Shown here: positions 57,196 through 64,000 of the stretch, in pieces
How positions within the stretch are numbered: position 1 is the stretch's first letter
Layout of the letters: each line of letters starts with the position of its first letter
NCBI GenBank assembly: GCA_963725895.1
Contig: CAVSAJ010000003.1
Span: 992,001-1,056,000 of the forward strand
From: Bog-473 sp963725895
Lineage (GTDB): Bacteria; Actinomycetota; Acidimicrobiia; Acidimicrobiales; RAAP-2
Length of the DNA: 64,000 nt
Reading direction: 5' to 3'
The notes under the pieces: model-generated
Told to the model about the DNA's origin: nothing
Database searches by the model: none
The model's input: only the letters and a program-made list of their open reading frames with translations
Program-made: the position numbers and the translations under genes

Positions 57196-58347
57196 GTGCC
57201 TGAGCCCATGAACGACCCGCAGCTCGACGAGTTCTTGGAGATCCGAAAGCCGGGGGCCCACCTCGAGGAGGGGGTCGTCGACGACGACTTCGTCCTCATG
57301 CTCGGGGTTGACCTGCACAACTACCCGAAGTTCTCCCGCGTGAATGACGACGTCACCTACGCGCGGTCCACGCTCGATGTGCGCCAGGAACTCGACCACG
57401 ACTCTGGTACGGAGCTCCCTGACTACGGCGGACCGTACCGGGCCGATCTCCGTCTCACCGACTTCTCGACCGAGGCGCTGGCGACTCGGTTCCTGCCGTG
57501 GTCCGAGCGGTACGTGCTGCTCTGCGTCGACGGCTGGGCCGCCGAGGTGGCCAGGCGCTACGGCGCCGAGACGATGTCCGAGATCGAGTGGACGGCGTGG
57601 AACGACCAGATCGCGCCCGAGCTCGAGCGCATGAAGAACGAGTTCCTCCCTCCGGGCACCACCTACCGCGATCCCAACGCAGAGGTGCCCGAGGAATCCC
57701 GGGTTGGCACCAGAGTCGTGTACACGGGCCTCTTCTCGCCGCGCGAGGACACGTCGTCGCTGTCCAAGCCGCAACTGGTCACGTGGTTCCTCGGGTCACA
57801 CGAGTACCTGTTGCAGTGCATCGAGGCATGGGCCACGCAGATCACCGTTCGCTACGGGCTCGACGTCATGTTCGACATCCAGTGGACCCTGTGGGGCGAC
57901 TCGGTTCTGCCCGGGGTGAAGAAGCTCAAGGCGGAGTACCTCGGCATCGACGGCAACACCGTCGAGGACTGGATGAAAGACCTCCAGCTCGATGTGACGG
58001 CTCTGCCGGGCAAGGCCTTCGATCTGAGCTTCGAGATGCCCGAGCCCGAGGTCGGGATCATGACGTTCAACCGATGCGTCGCCGTCGACCAGTGGGAGGG
58101 GATGGGTCGGCCCGACATTCTCGAGAAGAACTGCCACTCCACCTGCCCCAAGTCCATGATCGAGACGACCAAGATGTACAACCCGAACATGAAGGTCGAC
58201 ATCCTGGCCATACCGCCCAGGCGTGATCCCGGCGACGTGTGCTGCAAGTGGCGCTTCAGCATGCGTTCCGAGGACGACCCCGAGTACGTCCCCGTGACGC
58301 TCAACCCGACGCGCAAGGGAGACGGTCCCGCGGCGGACGGAATCTGA
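57196..58347 (+). CDS. DUF6125-like protein with internal duplication and Cys-rich end
   Basis: 383 residues. Two related segments, FLPWSERYVLLCVDGWAAEV continuing to EWTAWNDQIAPELERMK, and FLGSHEYLLQCIEAWATQIT continuing to QWTLWGDSVLPGVKKLK, show an internal duplication. The C-terminal part holds FNRCVAVDQWEGMG, NCHSTCPKSM and DVCCKWRFSM, a cluster of six cysteines that could bind a metal or metal cluster. The name DUF6125 is from memory and moderately sure; function unknown. GTG at 57196 has AGGAGG seven bases upstream. Twin TetR operators sit directly in front. Confidence 0.6.
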   Translation: MPEPMNDPQLDEFLEIRKPGAHLEEGVVDDDFVLMLGVDLHNYPKFSRVNDDVTYARSTLDVRQELDHDSGTELPDYGGPYRADLRLTDFSTEALATRFLPWSERYVLLCVDGWAAEVARRYGAETMSEIEWTAWNDQIAPELERMKNEFLPPGTTYRDPNAEVPEESRVGTRVVYTGLFSPREDTSSLSKPQLVTWFLGSHEYLLQCIEAWATQITVRYGLDVMFDIQWTLWGDSVLPGVKKLKAEYLGIDGNTVEDWMKDLQLDVTALPGKAFDLSFEMPEPEVGIMTFNRCVAVDQWEGMGRPDILEKNCHSTCPKSMIETTKMYNPNMKVDILAIPPRRDPGDVCCKWRFSMRSEDDPEYVPVTLNPTRKGDGPAADGI

Positions 58348-58398
58348 GGAACGCCAGCTCGCTCACTCGTTCCACGTCCACGTAGTCTCGCGCCCGGC

Positions 58399-59205
58399 GT
58401 GGGACGAGAATCGGAGACAGTGGACGTCCGACGCTTCTCCGGCCGCGTTGCCGTCGTCACCGGTTCGACCGCCGATCCGAGCATCGGCAGAGCGTGCGCG
58501 GTTCGGCTGGCCCGAGAGGGGGCGTCGGTGGTCATCAACGGCCGCGATCACGAGCGGGTCGCGGCCACCGAGGCTGCCTTGCAGGCGCAGGGGCTGGCCG
58601 TCGTCGGCGTTGCCGGGTCCATGGACACCGAGGCGGCCGTGGCGACACTGACCGACCGTGCGGTGAACGAGTTCGGCCGCATCGATCTGCTCGTCAGCAC
58701 GCTCGGCGGCGCGCCCTACCCGTTTTCGTTCGACGCCATCACCGAGGCACAGTTGCTCGAGACGTTCCGCCTCAACACGTGGCCGGGCGTCGCGCTCATC
58801 CGCGCCGCCGTGGAGCGTGGCCTCGGTCAGGACGACGAGGGTGCGGTGGTGACCATCTCGAGCGGTTCACCGCATAAGACCACGTCGGCCATGGTGTCGT
58901 ACGCGTCGTCCAAGGCGGCACTGAACGCGATGACCCGGACGATCGCCGCCGATCTCGCCGGAAGGGTGCGCGTGAACGCCGTGAGCCCCGGGCTGGTGCG
59001 CACCACGGCAACCCGGCCGATCTGGAAGTCCGACGGCGGCGCGGCGGCGGGCGCCAATCTCCCCGTCGGCCGGCTGACCGAGGCGGAGGACGTCGCCGCC
59101 GCGGTGTGCTTCCTGCTGTCCGACGACGCGCGCCAGATCACCGGGATCACCTTGGACGTCGACGGTGGCAACCACCTCGGGAGCGGCTGGACGCCGATTC
59201 GGTAG
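58399..59205 (+). CDS. SDR-family oxidoreductase
   Basis: 268 residues. VAVVTGSTADPSIGRACAVR is the cofactor loop in the enoyl-reductase-like divergent form, TISSGSPHKTTSAMVSYASS and KAALNAMTR give Ser and YxxxK, and ITGITLDVDGGNHL is the end signature. GTG at 58399; GTG at 58420 would also fit. Located 51 bases after the DUF6125-like gene and likely in the same TetR-controlled unit. Converges with the LLM gene. Confidence 0.85.
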   Translation: MGRESETVDVRRFSGRVAVVTGSTADPSIGRACAVRLAREGASVVINGRDHERVAATEAALQAQGLAVVGVAGSMDTEAAVATLTDRAVNEFGRIDLLVSTLGGAPYPFSFDAITEAQLLETFRLNTWPGVALIRAAVERGLGQDDEGAVVTISSGSPHKTTSAMVSYASSKAALNAMTRTIAADLAGRVRVNAVSPGLVRTTATRPIWKSDGGAAAGANLPVGRLTEAEDVAAAVCFLLSDDARQITGITLDVDGGNHLGSGWTPIR

Positions 59206-59212
59206 TCACCGA

Positions 59213-59234
59213 TCGGCGACTGGGCCGTCGCCGA
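59213..59234. terminator. bidirectional hairpin between convergent genes
   Basis: TCGGCGAC and GTCGCCGA form an 8-bp perfect stem around a 6-base loop. It lies in the 55-bp gap between convergent stops at 59205 and 59261, eight bases from the SDR stop. No T-tract. Confidence 0.5.
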
Positions 59235-59260
59235 ACGACGAACCCTCGGTGCCCTCGCGC

Positions 59261-60203
59261 TCAGCCGTGTTGCCCGGACGCGGGAGACACAGGCCAGTTC
59301 TTCTTCAGGAGCCCGACGACCGTCTCCCCGATGCGGGTGATCTGCTCCCGGACGTCGCTCGGGGCCATCCCGGGAAGCTGCACCCGGAGGTTGAGCGCGT
59401 CGGCACCGGCCGTCGCGACAGCTGCCGCCAGCCGCTCGGCCACCTCGGCCGGCTCGTCCGAGGCGATCGTCTGATCCTCGCCGAACGAGCTCGCGCGCTC
59501 GGCATAGCTCTCGTAGACCGCGCGCTGGCGAGCCACGAGTTCGGAGGAGGGACGACCCAGCCACACCCGGCGGATCAGGACCACCGAACCCGTCCCGCCG
59601 GCTTCATCGAACGCCTGGGACAGGAAGACGAGCCTCGCCGGTGCCGACATTCCCTCCATCAAGATGCCGGCACCGCAGCGGGCGGCGCGCACTGCGGCGG
59701 CAACGGAGACGGCCGCGCTGAGCACTGGAACGGGGTGGCCTCGGCAGGCGCGCAGCGCCGGATCTCCTTCGAGCTCGCCGAGATCTCGACCCCCGAGCAT
59801 GGCGACGAGCCGAGGCAGCTCCGCCTTGAAGCGTTCGACGGCGCCGGCGCGGCTGACGCCGGCCACGTCGAAGTCGAGAGGCAACGCACCCGCGGCGACG
59901 CCGAGCCCGACCCGACCGGGATGGCGAGCCTGGAGCCAGGCCACCTCCTCGGCAACGAGCGCGGTGGACCGAAGCGGCAGCAGGAGCGGGGCTGGTGCCG
60001 CCCACCCGGTCGCGTGCTCTGCCAGCACGAAGGAGGCCATCTGCAGGGGCTGTGCCATGTACCCGGCAAAGCCGCCGTGGTGCTCGCTCGTCATGACCCC
60101 GTCGAAGCCGCTGCGCAGGGCGAGACCGGCCTGGGTCAAGAGCTCGCCCACGATCCGCCTCCGCCCCGAGCTCGTTGTGCGGGTACAAGCGGATGGAGAC
60201 CGA
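59261..60203 (-). CDS. LLM class flavin-dependent oxidoreductase, frameshifted
   Basis: About 310 residues. IRLYPHNELGAEA opens the barrel; FDGVMTSEHHGGFAGYMAQP, LLLPLRSTALVAEEVAWLQA and RVGLGVAAGALPLDFDVAGV are family segments. The C-terminal RVQLPGMAPSDVREQITRIG is also conserved in this subgroup. One frame change near 60155 (between LGAEA and IVGELLTQAG) equals one surplus base. No ATG/GTG fits the N-terminus cleanly, so the start is approximate. Second LLM enzyme of the redox cluster. Confidence 0.7.
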
Positions 60204-60379
60204 TCGCGGTGCGAAGGGAGGCGACGAGGGACGCGACGACTGGTCGTCGCGCGGCGCGGTGACAGGTGCTCCACGCTGGCCGGGCACCGGGCGATCATAG
60301 GAGCGTCGTGATCGGCGAACCGCTGGGCAGACGATCGGCTGTCGGCCCACAATGGCTGGGCCCGACAAAGGAGTGCCGC

Positions 60380-61855
60380 ATGGCAACACTGCGCAAGAGC
60401 TGGTCGAGAGTACGACTCGGTGGGATCGCCGCCGTCTCCGTGGCTGCCGTTGTGAGCGCGCTCGGTCCCGCGCCGCCCTTTTCCCCGTCCAGTGCGAACG
60501 GGGCGACCACGGCGCCGCTGTCGGTGACCTGGATGAAGAGCTACGCGGCACCGGACACACCGGCGCACTACAACAAAGTCGGCGTCCTCAAGGTTGGCCC
60601 GAGCTCTGCCAAGAACGTGCTCGTCCTCGAACCAGGGACGTCGGCGGGGAGTGCTTATTTCGTGCCGCTCGCCAAGTGGATCGTGTCCAAGACGCCGGGG
60701 TGGCAGGTGTGGTCGGTGGAACGGCGGGAGAACTTGCTCGAGGACCAGTCAGAGCTGAACCTCTTCAAGGAGGGGAAGGCGACGGCGACCCAACTCTTCG
60801 ACTACTACCTCGGCTACCTCAAGGATCCATCGATCACGCATCACTTCACGATGATCCCCACCTCGAGCGTCGAGTTCGCCAAGAACTGGGGCATGAACGT
60901 CGCGGTCCAAGACCTTCACACCGTGATCGGGGCAGCCAAGAAACTCGGCGGCAAGGTCGTGCTCGGCGGGCACTCGCTCGGCGGCACCGTCGTCACGGCC
61001 TACGCGACGTGGGACTTCGGCGGGAAGCCCGGCGCCGACCAACTGGCGGGGCTCGTCTACATCGACGGGGCGAGCGCCCCGACACCCGAGGCGCTCAGTC
61101 CTTCTGGGACGCCGGTCCCCATGACCGCTGCGGTGGCGACGCAGGAGCTCGCGGCATTCGATCAGCCATCGGTGTCTCCCTGGCTCAGCTTCGGCGGGAT
61201 AGCGGCGCCCTACGCCGGTCTTTTCAACGCGACGGGATCTGCTGCCGCGTTGCTCGATCCGAACGCGCCCTCGCTCGGCCAGGCCTCAGGGCTGCTTCCC
61301 GCTGACATTGTCCCACCCGTCAAGGTCACCAACGTCGGCCAGTACGGCTACGCACTCAACGTCGCGACGTCGCCTCCTTCCCTCGCGGCGGCGCAAGCTC
61401 ATTTGGGGGAAGGCGTGTCGTCGACAGGTCCGATCCATGGTTGGAACGGCGCGGGAGCGTTGACGCCGATCACGCGGTTCGCCACCATGTTCTCCGGCGT
61501 GGGAGTCAACAACGCGGACGGAACCGAGTGGTACTTCCCCCAACGCCTCACCGATGACACGGCCGCCGTCGATGACGGCAACGCCAATCCGGCCCAGAAC
61601 GTCCTCGACGTGCATTCCACGATGGGCCACGACCTCCCGCACAGTCTGCTGATGTACGCGTTCGCCGCCCATCTGGGCGGACCCGGCGTGCTCACGGCGA
61701 CGAAGGACTTGGCGCAACAGTCGGGCATCCCGATGAGCCATCTGACGCTGATCGACGAGCACACCACCTACGCCCACAACGACCCGGCCGGCGCCTACCC
61801 GAACAACATCTTCTTCGCGCACCTGGTGCCGTTCCTCAAGAAGGTGGGCCAATGA
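60380..61855 (+). CDS. secreted alpha/beta hydrolase
   Basis: 491 residues. A signal peptide (LGGIAAVSVAAVVSALGPAP) precedes an alpha/beta hydrolase core: VVLGGHSLGGTVVTAYATWD is the nucleophile elbow (GHSLG), LVYIDGASAPTPEAL the following strand, and LTLIDEHTTYAHNDPAG the likely His. A ~200-residue cap lies between. ATG at 60380 has AAAGGAG seven bases upstream. An extracellular lipase/esterase is expected; substrate unknown. Confidence 0.85.
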   Translation: MATLRKSWSRVRLGGIAAVSVAAVVSALGPAPPFSPSSANGATTAPLSVTWMKSYAAPDTPAHYNKVGVLKVGPSSAKNVLVLEPGTSAGSAYFVPLAKWIVSKTPGWQVWSVERRENLLEDQSELNLFKEGKATATQLFDYYLGYLKDPSITHHFTMIPTSSVEFAKNWGMNVAVQDLHTVIGAAKKLGGKVVLGGHSLGGTVVTAYATWDFGGKPGADQLAGLVYIDGASAPTPEALSPSGTPVPMTAAVATQELAAFDQPSVSPWLSFGGIAAPYAGLFNATGSAAALLDPNAPSLGQASGLLPADIVPPVKVTNVGQYGYALNVATSPPSLAAAQAHLGEGVSSTGPIHGWNGAGALTPITRFATMFSGVGVNNADGTEWYFPQRLTDDTAAVDDGNANPAQNVLDVHSTMGHDLPHSLLMYAFAAHLGGPGVLTATKDLAQQSGIPMSHLTLIDEHTTYAHNDPAGAYPNNIFFAHLVPFLKKVGQ

Positions 61856-62249
61856 GCGCTCGGCTGATGTGCGCTCGGCTGATCAGCGTTCCGCCACAAC
61901 GTCCATCGGACGGGTGGGCGACGTCAACGGCTCAACGTCCCGGGATTCGCACAACAGGCTGACAATTCACCCAGGCCCACCGGCCAGGTGCCCTCCAGCG
62001 AGTACGCATCGGACCCTCGCTCACGCGCATCCCAGAGGGCGCGTCATGGAGCGGCCAGATGACCGGTAGTTTCTGGGTACCGGGCCATGGTCAGCCGCTC
62101 CACGTCAGTCACGAGTCGTGTCGGGGACCTGGCCCGGCGCTGATACCGGCGGTATTCACCAGTGCCCGGGCCACCGAGCATTGACGCCGACGTGGTGCTA
62201 AGACGTTCGGTGGGTTGCCTGAGGGGGCTTCCAGTAAAGGGAGGGTGCC
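61856..62249. other. intergenic region, 394 bp
   Basis: Holds a 13-bp direct repeat GCGCTCGGCTGAT at 61856-61868 and 61871-61883 directly after the hydrolase stop, a possible hairpin at 61892-61920, and otherwise no clear gene. The promoter of the repeat protein at 62250 should lie toward its right end. Confidence 0.5.
61892..61920 (+). terminator. possible hairpin after the hydrolase
   Basis: CGTCC and GGACG pair around a 3-base ATC loop, and the flanking CGCCAC and GTGGGCG can extend the stem with a bulge. It starts about 37 bases after the stop. Weak on its own. Confidence 0.4.
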
Positions 62250-63521
62250 ATGTCCGGTATGTGGACCCATGTTCGGCAGTTCGGCCGTCTCGTCGCAGCA
62301 CTCGCCGCCGTGTCCGCCTCCTTCACTGTCGGATCCGTCGCCTTGAACCTGGGCACGACATCGGCCGGCGCGGCCGGCTGTGGTGTGGTTCTCGGGACCC
62401 CGCAGTCCGAAGGTGCGTTGGGCAGCATTGTCTTTGATGTCCCGACCTCGCCTGCAGTCCCGGGCGAGAGCTGCAACGCGACGGTGTCCCTCACCGGCAC
62501 CATCGCGACCGCGGCAGGCGTTCGGCCATCCAACGTGGTGGGCAACGGTGTGCCCGGGTCTGTCACCGTGAGCTTTTCGCCCGGGCAGCCCGGGCCCGAC
62601 ATCCTCTGGGAGTGGTCGCCGCACTGCGCCGACCCGGCGTCCTTGCCTTATGACTTCTTCGCATCGGGTCAAGGGATCGCGACGACGTCGGTGTCGATAA
62701 ATGGAGCGTCGCCCTGCAGCAGCTTCGGGAACGTGACCAGCGCGACGCTGCACGCGCCCATCGTGGAGATCCCCGACCCGGAGTCCTACGTCGGGATGGC
62801 GGGCGCCGACGGAAACCTCGGCTACTGGTTGGTGCAGCGGGGCGGTGGCGTCAGCCCCTACGGCATGTCGACCAATCTCGGCATGCCGTTCGGGACGAAC
62901 GTGGCGGTTGCAGGCGTCGCCAACGCGGGAGGCGGCGGCTACTGGGTGGCCACCGCTGACGGTGGCGTCTTCGCCTACAACGCGCCGTTCTTCGGATCCG
63001 CGGGCGGCTCGCCGTTGAATGCACCGGTTGTGGGTATCGCGTCCACGCCCGACCATGGCGGCTACTGGCTGGTGGCCAGCGATGGCGGCGTCTTCTCCTA
63101 CGGAGACGCCGCGTTCTACGGGTCGGTTCCCGGTGTCCTGCCGCCGGGAGTGTCACTGAACCAGCCCGTCGTGGGGATTGCGTCGACCCAGGACGGGAAG
63201 GGCTACTGGATGGTTGCCTCCGATGGCGGCGTCTTCAGCTTCGGTGACGCCGTGTTCCACGGCTCCATGGGCGGCATGCACCTGAACAAGCCCGTCGTCG
63301 GCATGGCCGAGAACAATGCCGGCGGCTATTGGCTGGTTGCCAGCGACGGGGGGATCTTCACTTTCAACGCGATCTTCTTCGGCTCGACCGGCGGCATCGT
63401 GTTGAACCAGCCGGTGACGGGGATGGCGTCCACCAATGACGGCCAGGGCTACTGGATGGTCGCGGCGGACGGCGGCGTCTTCGCCTTCGGCGACGCCCCC
63501 TTCTGGGGATCCGCCGGCTGA
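62250..63521 (+). CDS. secreted GYWLVASDGG-repeat protein
   Basis: 423 residues. ATG at 62250 follows GGGAGGG. A signal peptide (FGRLVAALAAVSASFTVGSV) precedes a ~150-residue domain with paired cysteines (PGESCNATVSL, SPHCADPASLPY), then about six repeats of 40-45 residues such as GYWLVASDGGVFSYGDAAFY and GYWMVASDGGVFSFGDAVFH, separated by LNxPVVGIAST-type turns. The repeats match the C-terminus of the S53 protease. The gene ends cleanly inside the repeat pattern. Probably a propeller-like surface or matrix protein; function unknown. Confidence 0.75.
   Translation: MSGMWTHVRQFGRLVAALAAVSASFTVGSVALNLGTTSAGAAGCGVVLGTPQSEGALGSIVFDVPTSPAVPGESCNATVSLTGTIATAAGVRPSNVVGNGVPGSVTVSFSPGQPGPDILWEWSPHCADPASLPYDFFASGQGIATTSVSINGASPCSSFGNVTSATLHAPIVEIPDPESYVGMAGADGNLGYWLVQRGGGVSPYGMSTNLGMPFGTNVAVAGVANAGGGGYWVATADGGVFAYNAPFFGSAGGSPLNAPVVGIASTPDHGGYWLVASDGGVFSYGDAAFYGSVPGVLPPGVSLNQPVVGIASTQDGKGYWMVASDGGVFSFGDAVFHGSMGGMHLNKPVVGMAENNAGGYWLVASDGGIFTFNAIFFGSTGGIVLNQPVTGMASTNDGQGYWMVAADGGVFAFGDAPFWGSAG
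62860..63521 (+). repeat. GYWLVASDGG beta repeats in the terminal secreted protein
   Basis: Six consecutive units of about 126-140 bp. The consensus runs GGYWxVASDGGVFxFGDAxF then GSxGGxxLNxPVVGMA. The units are more regular than in the protease tail and very similar at DNA level, especially the SDGGVF codons. Confidence 0.75.
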
Positions 63522-63573
63522 TCACGACAGCGCGCGGGCGCTCGTCAGGCGTGCTGGGTAACGGTGAGTTGAC

Positions 63574-63958
63574 GGTGAGCCGGCCTGTAGGCGGGATTCT
63601 GTCCGGCCCCTGCCTCGATGAGAGGCAGAAAGCCTGGGTGGCCATCCATCTACGCGGCCTACCTGGGGAGCGTCCCTTCTCAGAGACCGGACGAGCAGCC
63701 CGTCTCCCACGCTTGGCCTTGCTCCGGGTGGGGTTTACCGAGCCATCGAGGTCGCCCTCGATGCTGGTGCGCTCTTACCGCACCCTTTCACCCTTGCCTG
63801 TGCGAGCCGCAGCCCGCCATCGGCGGTTTCCTTTCTGTGGCACTGTCCTGCGGGTCACCCCGACTGGCCGTTAGCCAGCACCCTGCTCTGCGGAGTCCCG
63901 ACCTTCCTCGACACGATCCCGCTGCCGGTCCGTGCCGCGGCCACCTGGCCGGCTCACC
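63574..63958 (-). ncRNA. rnpB: RNase P RNA, bacterial class A
   Basis: The RNA component of RNase P, which matures tRNA 5' ends. Read on the minus strand, the conserved blocks appear in order: GAGGAAGGTCGGGACTCC, AGAGCAGGGTGCTGGCTAAC, GACAGTGCCACAGAAA, GGGTGAAAGGGTGCGGTAAG, GGTAAACCCC, GTAGATGGATGG and GGACAGAATCC. The ends GGTGAGCCGGCC and GGCCGGCTCACC pair perfectly as P1, giving about 385 nt, a normal length. It starts 53 bases beyond the end of the convergent repeat protein gene. Confidence 0.95.
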
Positions 63959-64000
63959 GTCGCCACCATTGTGCCAGCCACACGCCCATGCCGGTGACCG

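Overview
The window is high-GC (roughly two-thirds G+C) chromosomal DNA from an actinobacterium. Gene content points to an Acidimicrobiia-like soil or freshwater lineage: a mycothiol-dependent-type enzyme, two LLM-class (F420/flavin) oxidoreductases, several SDRs, a phytanoyl-CoA dioxygenase-like protein, an actinobacterial-type RNase P RNA, and secreted proteins built from the GYWLVASDGG repeat, which I associate with that class. The class assignment is inference. I see no tRNA, rRNA, CRISPR array, transposase, integrase or phage gene.

Layout. 0-6.7 kb: a giant secreted repeat protein followed by a hairpin and a small lipoprotein. 6.8-8.6 kb: an ABC-2 exporter pair. 8.8-14 kb: HAD hydrolase, SnoaL-like protein, TMEM175-type channel, then a minus-strand run DUF1214 protein - sulfotransferase - SDR. 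14-17 kb: CPA2 antiporter and a convergent sulfatase. 17.5-22.6 kb: a very large sedolisin (S53) protease with a propeller-like insertion and a long repeat tail. 22.7-28.4 kb: EttA, TANGO2-like protein, secreted and lipoprotein genes, methyltransferase and Lrp regulator. 28.4-32.9 kb: sphingosine-phosphate-lyase-like enzyme coupled to a mycothiol-type protein, SulP transporter, EEP nuclease/phosphatase. 33-37.5 kb: a six-gene run with overlapping or closely spaced ends (aminotransferase, PhzF, Nudix, zinc-ribbon protein, histidine phosphatase, DUF2889). 37.6-47.5 kb: TetR, beta-helix lipoprotein, CydDC-type exporter, thiolase-like protein, dienelactone hydrolase, amine oxidase. 47.7-50.9 kb: secreted protein and a two-component system. 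51.3-60.2 kb: a lipid/xenobiotic-type redox cluster (LLM oxidoreductase, PhyH-SDR ORF, SDRs, AhpD-like protein, epimerase, TetR with twin operators, DUF6125-like protein, LLM oxidoreductase). 60.4-64 kb: secreted alpha/beta hydrolase, GYWLVASDGG-repeat protein, and rnpB on the minus strand.

Two themes stand out. One is secreted repeat architecture: eight DUF7507/DUF11-like repeats, MBG repeats, and GYWLVASDGG repeats shared by two loci 40 kb apart. The other is sequence quality. Many otherwise intact genes, densest at 35.9-52 kb, are broken by single-base frameshifts, and most of those I traced equal one surplus base. I read these as uncorrected assembly insertions rather than decay, so broken genes are annotated as full-length CDS with the shift noted.
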